A stretch of DNA of 57,826 nucleotides from a bacterium (GCA_026414725.1 JAOAIL010000007.1:1-57826), one strand, 5' to 3'. Shown: positions 38,278 to 47,778, numbered from the stretch's first letter. Notes: generated from the letters alone by a model not told the origin. Program-made: numbers and translations.

Positions 38278-39079
38278 ATGCCTCTATTATCCTTTGAGTA
38301 TTTACATATAATGTGTCTCTAAGAGTCGGGGTATCAGGAAGTGCTTCAGGAAAGTTTGATATTGTAATATGGGGTATTCTTAGTTCCTCTGCTATTCCCT
38401 TCCCTGTATCAGGACCTGCCTGCAGGTTGTCAATTACGAGAGATACTTTTTCTTTTCTACCAATTTCTATAAGTTTTTTTATCTGTGAAGGAGAAAGGTC
38501 TTCTTTTCTGCCATATGTTGCTATGACCTCTAATCCGAGGTATTCAAGCATATTTTTAATATATCCGTTGCATATGACGGATATGCCTGCAACCTGCTTC
38601 TTCTTTATTATATTTTTTATCTTTTTATCTGTTTCTTCTATCTCTAAAAGAGTTTTTTTAGAATTGGTTTCAAAAAAATCCTTGTACTGTGGAAATTTCT
38701 CAGATAGAATTTTTGTAAGTTCATTATATATCTTTTTTTGGTTTTCCAGAGAGAAGCAGGTTCCCTCTGTTTTTATAATAATAGGAGAGAAACCTTCTTT
38801 TTTAATTGAGTTTTTTATCTGGTCAAGATATGGTTCAAATCCATGTGCAAAAAGGAGTCCACTTTTTTCTATCTCTGCAAGGTGTTTAACCTTTATATCA
38901 GAGTGTCCAGGGCAATATCCGGATGGGACAAGATTTTCCACTTTTAATTTACCCTTTACAATCTCTTTTACAGCAGAAGAAAGAACACTTGTAGTTGTAA
39001 TAATCTCCTGGGCAAACAAATTACTTATATATAATAAAAGAAGGAGTATATATGTTAAAAAACATCTTCTTATCTTCAT
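38255..39079 (-). CDS. Metal ABC transporter substrate-binding protein (ZnuA/TroA family)
   Basis: 274 aa from MKIRRCF (an in-frame Met 7 codons upstream has its RBS too close). Signal peptide about 1-27. Cluster A-I fold with a long backbone helix; candidate metal ligands are the His in SGYCPGHSDIK and FAHGFEPYL, and later HITISNFPEALPDTP. The His-rich loop of classical ZnuA is missing, so Zn versus Mn cannot be decided. No Zur or Fur box seen; the gene's 5' side is occupied by repeat copy D. Confidence 0.86.
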   Translation of the reverse strand: MKIRRCFLTYILLLLLYISNLFAQEIITTTSVLSSAVKEIVKGKLKVENLVPSGYCPGHSDIKVKHLAEIEKSGLLFAHGFEPYLDQIKNSIKKEGFSPIIIKTEGTCFSLENQKKIYNELTKILSEKFPQYKDFFETNSKKTLLEIEETDKKIKNIIKKKQVAGISVICNGYIKNMLEYLGLEVIATYGRKEDLSPSQIKKLIEIGRKEKVSLVIDNLQAGPDTGKGIAEELRIPHITISNFPEALPDTPTLRDTLYVNTQRIIEAYEKNKIR

Positions 39080-39084
39080 TTTAT

Positions 39085-39425
39085 TTTCCCCTTTCTTCAT
39101 CCCTCTTCCTTGATGGGAGATGGGCAGGGTGAGGGTGAAACCGTCGTTTCACTTTCCACCCCCACCTATATCCTCCCCCCTCATATGGGGAGGATTTGCT
39201 TTACTCCCTCTCCCTTGAGGGGAGAGGGGTGCTATCTTTGTTAATTCTCCCCTCCCTCAGAGGGGAGGGGATTAAGGGGAGGGTGAGACCTTTGCTACTC
39301 TTTTCTCCCTCATCCTTTCCTTCTCCCCCCATAGGGAGAAGGAATACTACCTTCCACCCCTACCTATCATCCTCCCCCCTCGTATGGGGAGGAACTGTCT
39401 TTTTTTCTCTCACACGTTGCTTAAT
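39085..39425 (-). repeat. Intergenic hairpin repeat array, copy D
   Basis: This whole interval between the znuA-like gene and the pseudopilin gene is hairpins. Inverted repeats: 39171-39194 (TCCTCCCC...GGGGAGGA), 39206-39228 (CCTCTCCC...GGGAGAGG), 39247-39270 (CCCTCC...GGAGGGG), 39319-39342 (CCTTCTCC...GGAGAAGG) and 39370-39393 (TCCTCCCC...GGGGAGGA). The first and last are flanked by the same CTTTCCACCCC(C/T)ACCTAT block, so units are reiterated. Read on the minus strand the block order matches copies A-C, pointing to the znuA-like gene. No protein gene is seen here. Confidence 0.75.
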
Positions 39426-39438
39426 ATTAATATATATT

Positions 39439-40137
39439 TTAATATGATGTGTCCCAGTATTTTCTCCAGTCAGGTGCTATAACAGTTCCTACTGTGCCTG
39501 TTCCATCTGCATTACTGTGGTATTCCTCAGGTCTCATCCATTTTACACTACCATCACCAAAAAGTACATTGCTTCCCCCTGAATGAATCCTGCATACAGT
39601 CCAGTAGGATGTTGCACCACCCCCGAGAATGCCAGAAGGACTTAAAGTTCCACTTAAATCACTGTATGGTGGTCCTGCATTACATCCCCCTTGACCATCA
39701 GAAGGTCTTCCCCATTCCACTACAACTATTTTATTTGAGATATTTCTTATCTGTCCTTCTTTTCTTCCTACAAAACCAGGGATTGCACCAGAGCCGATAT
39801 TATATCCCTGCCCATAGAACCAGTTACTGTAAGATATGGTTTTTCCATGTCTGCTGGGGCAGTAGCATATCTTGTTTCTCATATCAGCAGAGACATAACT
39901 CCACAGGTTTGTTTTCCAGCCAGGATTTGCAGGATATCTCGTATCCCAGTCCATCTTGTACATTTCAAATGCAAATCCCACCTGTTTCAGATTGGTCATA
40001 CAGACCACCCCACGCGCCTTTTCTCTTGCCTGGCTGAGTGCTGGAAGGAGCATACCTGCCAGGATGGCAATGATTGCCACCACGACAAGCAGCTCTATAA
40101 GAGTAAAGCCCTTCTTCACAATAAGACATCTTTCCAT
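39439..40137 (-). CDS. Pseudopilin with H-X9-DG C-terminal signature
   Basis: 232 aa. Class III signal [27 protein letters not shown]: cleavage before Phe by the prepilin peptidase leaves a hydrophobic N-terminal helix. The C-terminus has [17 protein letters not shown], the H-X9-DG 'prepilin-type processing-associated' motif found in large paralogous families of Planctomycetes, Lentisphaerae and relatives. Role unknown; likely part of a type II secretion-like or surface assembly. RBS AAGGAGG. Confidence 0.88.
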   Translation of the reverse strand: MERCLIVKKGFTLIELLVVVAIIAILAGMLLPALSQAREKARGVVCMTNLKQVGFAFEMYKMDWDTRYPANPGWKTNLWSYVSADMRNKICYCPSRHGKTISYSNWFYGQGYNIGSGAIPGFVGRKEGQIRNISNKIVVVEWGRPSDGQGGCNAGPPYSDLSGTLSPSGILGGGATSYWTVCRIHSGGSNVLFGDGSVKWMRPEEYHSNADGTGTVGTVIAPDWRKYWDTSY

Positions 40138-40166
40138 CTTACCTCCTTTGTTTATTTGGTGCTACA

Positions 40167-40195
40167 ATTTTAACATTCGTGCTACTACTTGTCAA
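40167..40195 (-). promoter_or_regulatory. Promoter of pseudopilin gene (minus)
   Basis: Minus strand TTGACA (40195-40190), 17-nt spacer, TAAAAT (40172-40167). Divergent from the GH172-like gene promoter, with the -35 boxes 9 nt apart. Confidence 0.75.
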
Positions 40196-40204
40196 GTAAA
40201 ATTT

Positions 40205-40233
40205 TTGTAAAGGATAATAAAACTTTATAAAAT
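40205..40233 (+). promoter_or_regulatory. Promoter of the DUF2961 gene
   Basis: TTGTAA (40205-40210), 17-nt spacer, TAAAAT (40228-40233), followed by a leader with GGGAGGA before the ATG at 40258. Confidence 0.6.
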
Positions 40234-40257
40234 ATATAAAAAACAAAGGGAGGAAAG

Positions 40258-41424
40258 ATGGCAGGGATATTAAAAGAACTGTATAAGATGAAGAATGCGA
40301 TAACAAAAAGAATATCAAGTTATGATGTAAATGGTAGAAATCAGGATTCATGGAGGATTGAACCTGGGGAAAGAAAAATACTTGCAGAGATAGATGGTCC
40401 TGGATGTATTACACATATATGGATGACACAGGGAGGGGGAACATATCTTTATAGAGAAGTTCTTCTAAAAATCTACTGGGATGGAGAAAAGAATCCGAGT
40501 ATCAATGTACCTCTTGGTGATTTTTTCTGTTTGGGACACTCTCTCGTTAATTCTTTCTGTAGTTTACCTTTCACTGCTTCTACCAACTCACCCTATACAT
40601 TTGGTGCTGGCTGTGCCTTAAACTGCTATCTTCAGATGCCATTCAGGAAAAATGTGAAGGTAGAACTTGTCAATGAGGGTAAAAACCCGTATAATCAGTA
40701 CTTTTATATTGACTATGAACTTTATAAGGAACAGTTTGGAGAGGATGTTGGATATTTACATGCTCAATGGAAAAGGGAAAATCCTACACCTGGATGGGGT
40801 CCTGAGATACGGGTAAATACACCAGAAGCAGATATTGTAAATAAAGAAAAGATTGCTTATAACAACAATTATGTGATTCTTGAAGCAGAAGGAAGAGGAC
40901 ACTATATCGGCTGTAATCTTTCTGTAACGAATTTTCATGGGACATGGTGGGGTGAAGGAGATGATATGATATGGGTGGATGGATATAAGTGGCCTCCTGA
41001 CCTGCATGGAACCGGTAGTGAGGACTATTTTAATCAGGCGTGGGGTATGCAGGACAATGCCTTTCTTTTTAATGGTTCATCTATCTTTGAAGAAAAGACA
41101 GTATCAGGGCACGGACTGTATGATGGGAAGATGTGTGGTGGATATCAGACATCCTATGTTTTTCACCTTACCAATCCAGTCCACTTTAAAAAGTCCATAA
41201 AGGTAACAATAGAACATGGACATGGAAACCATACAGCCAATGACTATTCATCAACTGCCTACTGGTATCAGATAGAACCCCATAAAAGTTTTGATGTACT
41301 GCCAGTGGAAAAGCGGCTTCCTGTGATTCTTGAGTTTAACAATAAAAATTCATTACATACCAGAGGTAGAAAACTTATAATTACTCCGGAGATGGAGAAG
41401 ATGAAACGAAAAAAGAAGGGTTAA
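40258..41424 (+). CDS. DUF2961 / GH172-like glycosidase
   Basis: 388 aa. Matches DUF2961, now GH172, whose characterised members act on difructose anhydride or as alpha-D-arabinofuranosidases/fructofuranosidases. Visible blocks: SWRIEPGERKILAEIDGPGCITHIWMT, the acidic motif DLHGTGSEDYF (E255 a likely catalytic residue), and SKVT-like C-terminal IEHGHGNHTANDYSSTAYWYQ. No signal peptide, so probably cytoplasmic. The convergent ABC permease gene overlaps by 4 nt. Substrate inferred only. Confidence 0.85.
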   Translation: MAGILKELYKMKNAITKRISSYDVNGRNQDSWRIEPGERKILAEIDGPGCITHIWMTQGGGTYLYREVLLKIYWDGEKNPSINVPLGDFFCLGHSLVNSFCSLPFTASTNSPYTFGAGCALNCYLQMPFRKNVKVELVNEGKNPYNQYFYIDYELYKEQFGEDVGYLHAQWKRENPTPGWGPEIRVNTPEADIVNKEKIAYNNNYVILEAEGRGHYIGCNLSVTNFHGTWWGEGDDMIWVDGYKWPPDLHGTGSEDYFNQAWGMQDNAFLFNGSSIFEEKTVSGHGLYDGKMCGGYQTSYVFHLTNPVHFKKSIKVTIEHGHGNHTANDYSSTAYWYQIEPHKSFDVLPVEKRLPVILEFNNKNSLHTRGRKLIITPEMEKMKRKKKG

Positions 41425-43079
41425 CCGATACGGAAAAATTCTCCAATTCTTTTTGCGACAAGACGGGATGATATATAGTATGAAAGTCCTACAATAATCA
41501 TTCCAATAACTCCAAGTGCAGATGCAACATATGGTCCATCTGTAATCCTTCCAGCAAGTGTATATATCACTTTGGCGATAGGGTAGTGTTGTTCTTTAAT
41601 GGCAAGTATGATACTGCTGCTTACTTCCATCACTGAGAAGGCGAAGGTAAGGATTGCTCCTGCAAAAAGTCCTGGACTTATAAGTGGAAATGTAATTCTT
41701 CTAAATGTTGTAAATGTAGTTGCTCCAAGTGAGTAAGATGCTTCTTCAACTGAATTCCCTAACTGCTGGAATGATGAGTATACACTTCTTACGATATATG
41801 GTAGCCGTCTGATACTATAACTTACTACAAGAAGGAGATAAGGGTTGTTCCTCGGGTCAAGAACTGTTCCAGTAAATATCGTAAAATATCCGAAAGACAT
41901 TACTATTCCAGGGATTGCTAAAGGTAGCATAGTAAGAAAGTCAAGGAGATTTTTTCCTTTTATCTTCGTTCTGGCAAGTAAAAATCCAATAGTAAAACCC
42001 AGTATTACATCTAAAAAAGTACTTATCCCACTTAAAAATAAACTATTAAATATCCCTGTTCTGGTAAGATGATGGGTAAAAACCGTATGGTAAAACTCTC
42101 CTGTAAATTCTGATGGGAATACAGTAAAGAACCACTTTTTTGAGAGAGAGGTTAAAATGATGCTTATATGGGGAAGCAGACCTGCCCCGAGCAGAAGTAA
42201 AAGTATGATATACACAAAAAGTAATTGCTTACCTGAAAGTTTTTTCTCTATAGAAGTTGCTGTTCTTTCTGTTGTGTAGGGGTGTCTTGTAATATATCTT
42301 TTGGTTAATCCAAAGAGAAGAAGAGTAATTACTATAACAATAAACACCAACACATATCCCTGTGGATTAAGGTTTATATCTTTAAGTGAATTAAATATCT
42401 GGACTGCAAGTAGTTCTCTGTATTCAAAGACAAGTGGTGTTCCGAGGTCTGTAAGTGTCCAGATGAAAATTATAGATGAGGCAGCAAAATATCCAGGAAG
42501 AATTAAAGGGAATGTTATTTTCCTGAATGTCTGAAAGAAAGAGGCACCGAGATTGTAGGATGCCTCTTCTACAGAAATATCAAAATTGTTAAGTGCAACA
42601 GAGGTATTCAGAAACATTATGGGATAAAGGTGCAGGGTTTCAAGGATAAATATCCCTAAAAGTCCAGACCCCAGCCAAGAGATAGGATGATGTAATATTC
42701 CGAGTTTCATAAGAAATATATTTAAACTACCAAACCTTGAAAGAACCTGTGTCATACCAATTGCACCTACAAAGGGACTTGCTATAAGTGGCAAAAAGCA
42801 TAAAGCCCTTAAAAAACTTTTGCCAGGGAAATTATATCTGACAAATAAGAAGGCAAGAGGAACACCTATAATAGATGTAGAAATCACCACTGCTATACTG
42901 AGGATGAAACTGTTAAGAAGAGAATGCATTATTACATAATTTTCTAATGCGGTTGTAAATATCTTAAAACTTATCTTACCTTCAAGGGCAAAACTGTTGA
43001 TAGATATATATATGAGAGGATACAGAATAAAATAACTGAGAAATACCAGACATAATGTATAAATAAGTTTTATCCTCAT
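41421..43079 (-). CDS. ABC transporter permease, fused double unit (Fe3+/polyamine type)
   Basis: 552 aa, about twelve membrane helices, two BPD_transp_1 modules in tandem, each with an EAA loop: VEEASYNLGASFFQTFRKITFPLI (first half) and the very similar EEASYSLGATTFTTFRRITFPLI (second half). This FbpB/ThiP-like architecture serves Fe3+, thiamine, phosphonate or sulphate-type importers. 4-nt overlap with the ATPase gene. Confidence 0.92.
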   Translation of the reverse strand: MRIKLIYTLCLVFLSYFILYPLIYISINSFALEGKISFKIFTTALENYVIMHSLLNSFILSIAVVISTSIIGVPLAFLFVRYNFPGKSFLRALCFLPLIASPFVGAIGMTQVLSRFGSLNIFLMKLGILHHPISWLGSGLLGIFILETLHLYPIMFLNTSVALNNFDISVEEASYNLGASFFQTFRKITFPLILPGYFAASSIIFIWTLTDLGTPLVFEYRELLAVQIFNSLKDINLNPQGYVLVFIVIVITLLLFGLTKRYITRHPYTTERTATSIEKKLSGKQLLFVYIILLLLLGAGLLPHISIILTSLSKKWFFTVFPSEFTGEFYHTVFTHHLTRTGIFNSLFLSGISTFLDVILGFTIGFLLARTKIKGKNLLDFLTMLPLAIPGIVMSFGYFTIFTGTVLDPRNNPYLLLVVSYSIRRLPYIVRSVYSSFQQLGNSVEEASYSLGATTFTTFRRITFPLISPGLFAGAILTFAFSVMEVSSSIILAIKEQHYPIAKVIYTLAGRITDGPYVASALGVIGMIIVGLSYYISSRLVAKRIGEFFRIG

Positions 43080-44134
43080 TGTTCAGAAAAAATGATAATG
43101 TTATCAGGAGCGATAGAAAAAGTAATCTCACAATCTTTTTTTATATTTTTAATCTCTGATGAGAGTACCCTTAAAAAGAGGTTGTTCCCTTTTTTCGTTT
43201 TTACTTTTATTTTTGCTGTCTCTCCAGAGTATTCAATATCTTTTACATTACCTGTTATTATATTATTACTTTCAGACGAACTTATTTTTGCATTTTCAGG
43301 TCTGAATCCAATCTCTATATCCTTCCCTACAGGCAATATTTTATCTACAGAGAATTTACCTTCATCAGTTATTACTTCTGTATAATTATCTATAACCCTT
43401 TCAACCTTCCCTCTGATTATATTTATTTCACCTAAAAATTCTGCTGTAAACCTATTCTTGGGTTGAAAATATAATTCTATTGGAGAACCAATCTCTACAA
43501 TTTTCCCTTCATTCATTACAGCAATCTTTGTCCCTGTAGATACTGCTTCTTTTCTATCATGTGTGACATAAATCATTGTAATACCTGTTTCCTTTTGTAT
43601 TCTCTGGATTTCTGTTCTCATCTCATCTTTCAGTTTTGCATCAAGGTTGCTTAAAGGTTCATCAAGGAGCAATACCTCTGGTTCATTTATAATTGCTCTC
43701 GCGAGTGCCACTCGTTGTTGCTGTCCTCCTGAAAGTTTTGTAGGGTAGTAATCTTTGAAAGGGACAAGTTTGGTTATCTCAAGGATTCTCTGGACCTTCT
43801 CTTGTATTATTCTGTAAGGGTATCTTTTTACCTCAAGTCCGTAAGAGATATTCTTCCATACAGAAAGGTGTGGCCATAGCGCATAATTTTGAAAGACAAT
43901 ACCAATATTCCTTTTTGAAGGCGGGAGTCCTGTAATATCTTTTCCGTTAAGGAATATCTTACCTGAATCAGGGGGGATAAATCCCGCTATAATCCTTAAA
44001 AGTGTTGTCTTGCCACAGCCAGAAGGACCGAGAAGGAAGAATATCTCATTTTCTTCTACAGAGAAAGAGACCTCTTTAATTACCTCTAAATTTCCTAACT
44101 TTTTTGAAATACCTTTAATTTCAATCTTTGTCAT
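43076..44134 (-). CDS. ABC transporter ATP-binding protein (FbpC/PotA type)
   Basis: 352 aa from MTKIEIKG, whose ATGA overlaps the upstream stop (the frame extends 20 codons into the binding-protein gene). Walker A GPSGCGKTTLLR, Q-loop IVFQNYALWPH, signature LSGGQQQRVALARA, Walker B VLLLDEPLSNLD, H-loop THDRKEA. A C-terminal TOBE-like domain (about 270-350) follows. Works with the fused permease. Confidence 0.93.
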   Translation of the reverse strand: MTKIEIKGISKKLGNLEVIKEVSFSVEENEIFFLLGPSGCGKTTLLRIIAGFIPPDSGKIFLNGKDITGLPPSKRNIGIVFQNYALWPHLSVWKNISYGLEVKRYPYRIIQEKVQRILEITKLVPFKDYYPTKLSGGQQQRVALARAIINEPEVLLLDEPLSNLDAKLKDEMRTEIQRIQKETGITMIYVTHDRKEAVSTGTKIAVMNEGKIVEIGSPIELYFQPKNRFTAEFLGEINIIRGKVERVIDNYTEVITDEGKFSVDKILPVGKDIEIGFRPENAKISSSESNNIITGNVKDIEYSGETAKIKVKTKKGNNLFLRVLSSEIKNIKKDCEITFSIAPDNIIIFSEQ

Positions 44135-45435
44135 TTTTTCAATTCTATCTGCTGTTTTATTGTTTTGAACTTCTCCCTTGAAAATTTCATCCATTCATTT
44201 ATATATTGATTACGGAATACAGGATTGTTCCAGTTTTCCCATAGAAATTTCTGGTCTTTTTCCTCCACAGGAATTTCAAAAAATAATTTTTTCAGTGCTT
44301 CATCATCCTTTATTATACTCCATATCTTTGTTAATACTGTATGCTGGTCTATTACAAATGCTCCGAGCATATCATTTAAAAGGTTCCATCTTTTTGATGC
44401 AAGGGCAAAGTCATATTTAAGAGTACCTTTAAGTGTATATGGATTAAAAATACCTGTATTTTTTACAGCAGGGTTCTCGTATATATCAGGTCTTATGCTG
44501 AACCTGTTTAAAGAGTATGTCACAGGTCCTCCTGTGGTTCCTTTCTTCAACATCCATAAGAGTTGTCCTTCATAAGAAAGAAGATAATCAATAAGTCGTT
44601 GTGCCACTTTAAGATTAGGAGCGCCTTTCAAAATTCCTATACCGTCAGGGTTTATTACAGTGAGGTTTTCAGGAAGGACAAACCCCATATTTTCAGAACC
44701 ATTGGTTTCTATCTGAGCGAGAGCATAGGAGTCAATACAGAGAGAAGCAGCCACTTCTCCGAGTGAAGTATTTTTCGCAACAGAAGAGGCACTCGCTGTA
44801 AATGTTTTGGTATTGCCTGCAATAGCGAAGATGATTTCCCATCCTTTTTGCCATCCATACGCCTGAAGGATTATCTCATACATCATATGCAAACTTCCAC
44901 TGTGTCTCGGGTCCCCATTTCCCACCCAACTATAGTATCTTTTATCTGTGAGAGATTCCCAGGAGGAAGGATAGGGAAGGGAAAGATAATCTAAAACCTT
45001 TTTGTTATAAAGGATACCAAATCCACTTAAAACAACTCCATACCAGTAGAAGTTCTTATCGTAGTTAGGTATTCCTGCACAGCGGGTAGGTATGTCTCTT
45101 AAAATTTCTGGATGCACTTTATATGGTTGTAATAATCCTTTCTCTTTAAGTGTAAGATATGGATTTATTCCACCTCCAAAGAACAGGTCAATACCTATAC
45201 CTTCAGGGTTTTTCTTAAAAAGGGACTCTACGAACTTCAAGTCATCAGATGTTCCACCCTGGTCAATCCATTCTATCTCTACCTTTTCTCCATAATTCTT
45301 AACATACCAGTTATTGAATGCTCTTTCAACTTCAATCCGTACACCTTCCCAGTGTGGAGAGATAATAATAAGTTTTTCATCAGCAGTCCCGAAGGTTACC
45401 ATCAGGAATGATAGGAAAAATAAAAGATACTTCAT
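44131..45435 (-). CDS. ABC transporter extracellular solute-binding protein
   Basis: 434 aa from MKYLLFFL; six in-frame codons further upstream overlap the -10 box and are unlikely to be translated. Signal peptide about 1-19. Type 2 periplasmic-binding fold of the Fe3+/2-aminoethylphosphonate/polyamine group (IIISPHWEGVRIEVERAF, GIDLFFGGG, WYGVVLSGFGILYNKKVL). No tyrosine cluster diagnostic of Fe3+ is evident, so an organic solute such as a sugar derivative is possible. Confidence 0.85.
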   Translation of the reverse strand: MKYLLFFLSFLMVTFGTADEKLIIISPHWEGVRIEVERAFNNWYVKNYGEKVEIEWIDQGGTSDDLKFVESLFKKNPEGIGIDLFFGGGINPYLTLKEKGLLQPYKVHPEILRDIPTRCAGIPNYDKNFYWYGVVLSGFGILYNKKVLDYLSLPYPSSWESLTDKRYYSWVGNGDPRHSGSLHMMYEIILQAYGWQKGWEIIFAIAGNTKTFTASASSVAKNTSLGEVAASLCIDSYALAQIETNGSENMGFVLPENLTVINPDGIGILKGAPNLKVAQRLIDYLLSYEGQLLWMLKKGTTGGPVTYSLNRFSIRPDIYENPAVKNTGIFNPYTLKGTLKYDFALASKRWNLLNDMLGAFVIDQHTVLTKIWSIIKDDEALKKLFFEIPVEEKDQKFLWENWNNPVFRNQYINEWMKFSREKFKTIKQQIELKK

Positions 45436-45444
45436 AATGTATTT

Positions 45445-45472
45445 ATTATACATGGTATCTTCTCTCTTACAA
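45445..45472 (-). promoter_or_regulatory. Promoter of ABC transporter operon, nearly leaderless
   Basis: Minus strand TTGTAA (45472-45467), 16-nt spacer, TATAAT (45450-45445), then 9 nt to the ATG at 45435. No Shine-Dalgarno. Confidence 0.65.
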
Positions 45473-45480
45473 AAACATAC

Positions 45481-45509
45481 TTGACAAAGTTTAAAATTTA
45501 TGACATAAG
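45481..45509 (+). promoter_or_regulatory. Putative promoter of second pseudopilin gene
   Basis: TTGACA (45481-45486), 17-nt spacer, CATAAG (45504-45509; imperfect). Leader contains AAGGAGG before the ATG at 45534. Confidence 0.5.
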
Positions 45510-45533
45510 AAAATAAGAAAGGAGGGAAAGAAG

Positions 45534-46154
45534 ATGAAAGGGATAAAAGGATTTACTTTGATAGAGTTGCTTGTAGTGGTGGCAATCATTGCGATTTTAG
45601 CAGCAATGTTGCTACCTGCACTTTCTCAGGCAAGGGAAAGGGCAAGAGCGGCAAAGTGTATAAGTAACTTAAAACAGATTGGGGTTGCTTATCTGATGTA
45701 TTGTGATGACTATGATGGCTGGGGACCGCGCATCAAGGACACGGACCCGGTAGCGGGTTATCATTGGGGATGGTTCTTAGTTAATTATCAATACCTTTCT
45801 AACCGAGAATGTTTGCTTTGCCCAAGTGTAGCAGGTAGAAGGAAGTTTATCAATTATAGTGAGACCTATGGTTATTTATTAGATTGGGGAGAAGGGCATC
45901 CGTTGGGTTATCCATGCGTCAAAAGGATGAGTAAAACTCCGAGCAATGCCGGAATTATATTTGATTCAGCCAAGAATTCTTTAACAGGTATTATGAATGC
46001 ATTTGTTTACAGTTATTATAATTCTAGTGACCTATGTCTCGTGGCTAAACGTCATAATGGAATAGCAAATGCTTTATTTTTGGATGGTCATGTGGAGGGA
46101 TGTAATAGTACCAGGTTAAGAACTTTAGAAAAACAGGTAACTGCCAGTTGGTAA
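45534..46154 (+). CDS. Pseudopilin, H-X9-DG family, paralogue 1 of a duplicated pair
   Basis: 206 aa. Leader [29 protein letters not shown] and C-terminal [16 protein letters not shown] (H-X9-DG). The first ~70 residues and the segment around [25 protein letters not shown] are almost identical to the gene at 47779, including at DNA level, while the middle (about 70-120) and parts near residue 160 differ. The gene-to-gene similarity points to a recent duplication or conversion. RBS AAGGAGG. Confidence 0.88.
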   Translation: MKGIKGFTLIELLVVVAIIAILAAMLLPALSQARERARAAKCISNLKQIGVAYLMYCDDYDGWGPRIKDTDPVAGYHWGWFLVNYQYLSNRECLLCPSVAGRRKFINYSETYGYLLDWGEGHPLGYPCVKRMSKTPSNAGIIFDSAKNSLTGIMNAFVYSYYNSSDLCLVAKRHNGIANALFLDGHVEGCNSTRLRTLEKQVTASW

Positions 46155-46349
46155 TTAAAAGGAAAAGTATATATAGAGTAGATGTTCTTTTAATTATTTC
46201 ACAAAGATTATCAGTCTAATTTTTTCCTCTTTATTTTCCTTATTTAATCTCTCCCTTACTATTGAGAAAATCCAGTACAGTCCATATTTTATTCCAGTGC
46301 AATATATAGAATGGAAAATTTGACATACATAGAATAGATATTATAGATA

Positions 46350-46511
46350 GGGTAGCAGAAGTAATGAGGTTATAGGATTTCTTCCCATATTATAGAGGTG
46401 CTGGTGGGGTTGGAGAGTAAATGAAAGGTCTCATCCTCACCTTTATCCTCTTTCCTCAAAGGAGAGGGAAATGGTTTAAAGTATTATTTATCTCCTTATC
46501 TGTATGAGTAC
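46350..46511 (+). repeat. Intergenic hairpin repeat, copy A (short)
   Basis: Begins GGTAGCAGAAGTAATGAGG and runs through CTTCCCATAT, GGAGAGTAAATGAAAGGTCT, CATCCTCACCTTTATCCTC, TTTCCTCAAAGGAGAGG (hairpin), GGTTTAAAGTATTATTTATC and CTGTATGAGTAC, ending exactly at the TTGACA of the regulator gene promoter. The remainder of the 46155-46349 gap shows no other feature. Confidence 0.75.
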
Positions 46512-46540
46512 TTGACAAAAATTTTTCTGTATGATATAAT
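46512..46540 (+). promoter_or_regulatory. Promoter of the GntR/LacI regulator gene
   Basis: TTGACA (46512-46517), 17-nt spacer, TATAAT (46535-46540): a perfect consensus. The leader is ~25 nt with a weak AGGA before the ATG. The -35 starts at the first base after repeat copy A. Confidence 0.8.
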
Positions 46541-46571
46541 ACAATTAGAAAAATATAACAATAGGAACAAA

Positions 46572-47741
46572 ATGTATATCCCTAAGATAAGAAGAGAAGA
46601 TAAAAGACCATATTATGTACAGATAGAGAGTGCCTTAAGAGAAGCAATTATAACAGGCAGGATACCTTATGATACAAAACTACCTCCTGTTAGGAGATGG
46701 GCATCTCTCATTGGTGTAAACGTTCATACACTGAACAGGGTACTCAACAATCTTGAAAAAGAAGGATTATTAAGTAGAAAGACAAAGATTGGGACATATG
46801 TGCGTTATCAAAAAGACAGAAAGATTATTAAAGAGCAGAATAGAAATAAAATACTTGTCATATGCCCTGACGATAAACGGCTTGAGCATCTTTATACTCA
46901 GGAAGTTCTTAGAGGAATAGAAGAGGAGGCAGAGATATACAGGTTTAATATAGATATACACTGTGTGAAAGAAAATGCCTACTCAGGATTGAAAGAGATA
47001 TTAAATGAGAAAAAGCCATATGGGCTCATTATTGATAAAGAGGGACTTCCTGATATTCTATGTATGGAACTACTGGAGGACTTTACAGGTCCGAAAGTAA
47101 TTATCAATTCCACTTTCCATTTAAATACAGATATCTCTTCCGTAGTGATAAACTATGAATCCAGTGGATTTATTGCCACAGAATACCTTATTAAGAAAGG
47201 ACATAAGAGGATTGCTATTGTTATAAGGAGTTCAAAGGATATGTGGCAATATAGAAGTGATAGTGCAATGATATCTGGATACAGAACAGCATTAGGAAAA
47301 TATGGATATCCTGTAAAAAAGGAGTATGAAAAAGATGGTGTTTATTATGATGTAGAAAGGATAAAAAAGGCAACTGAAGAATTAATAACATTAGATAGTC
47401 CACCTACAGCAATATTTGCTACAGATGACCTTATTGCATTTAAGATATTCCAGATACTACAGAATAAAAAGATAAGAGTTCCTGATGATATTTCTATTAT
47501 AGGGTTCCACAACCTTTTATATTCCAGAACGACATCTCCACAGATAACAACAATAAGAACGCCTAATATAGAGTTGGGGAGAAAAGCAGTAGAACTTATT
47601 ATAAAACACAGAAGAGAACACGTGCTTCTTGAAGGAGAACTTATTGAAAGAGGAAGTGTAAAGGAGGTGAGTGAGGGAAAGGGAAAGATAGAAAACAAAA
47701 AGGTAAATGGGCTTCCAACCCAGATGCAGGTAAACACATAG
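46572..47741 (+). CDS. GntR-type HTH / LacI-type sensor regulator (AraR-like)
   Basis: 389 aa from MYIPKIRR (20 upstream in-frame codons lie within the promoter). Residues ~10-75: GntR winged helix (PYYVQIESALREAIITGRIP, then PPVRRWASLIGVNVHTLNRVLNNLEKEGLL). Residues ~90-370: a LacI/GalR-like periplasmic-binding fold (GLIIDKEGLPD, YLIKKGHKRIAIV, PTAIFATDDLIAFKIFQIL, DDISIIGFHN). This is the AraR arrangement, used by sugar-responsive repressors. It sits between the two nearly identical pseudopilins and just upstream of a secreted glycosidase, so those are its probable targets. Confidence 0.9.
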   Translation: MYIPKIRREDKRPYYVQIESALREAIITGRIPYDTKLPPVRRWASLIGVNVHTLNRVLNNLEKEGLLSRKTKIGTYVRYQKDRKIIKEQNRNKILVICPDDKRLEHLYTQEVLRGIEEEAEIYRFNIDIHCVKENAYSGLKEILNEKKPYGLIIDKEGLPDILCMELLEDFTGPKVIINSTFHLNTDISSVVINYESSGFIATEYLIKKGHKRIAIVIRSSKDMWQYRSDSAMISGYRTALGKYGYPVKKEYEKDGVYYDVERIKKATEELITLDSPPTAIFATDDLIAFKIFQILQNKKIRVPDDISIIGFHNLLYSRTTSPQITTIRTPNIELGRKAVELIIKHRREHVLLEGELIERGSVKEVSEGKGKIENKKVNGLPTQMQVNT

Positions 47742-47778
47742 ATAAAATTGAAATAAAGGGAGAAAGGAGGAAAATAAG

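Noticed and set aside
39171-39393. Regularly spaced palindromes that could suggest a CRISPR array
   Set aside because: The repeats are GC-rich hairpins of two types at irregular spacing, without uniform unique spacers, and no cas genes are nearby.
46512-46571. N-terminal extension of the GntR/LacI regulator from a TTG
   Set aside because: These codons are the -35 to -10 promoter region; the ATG at 46572 has a plausible RBS.
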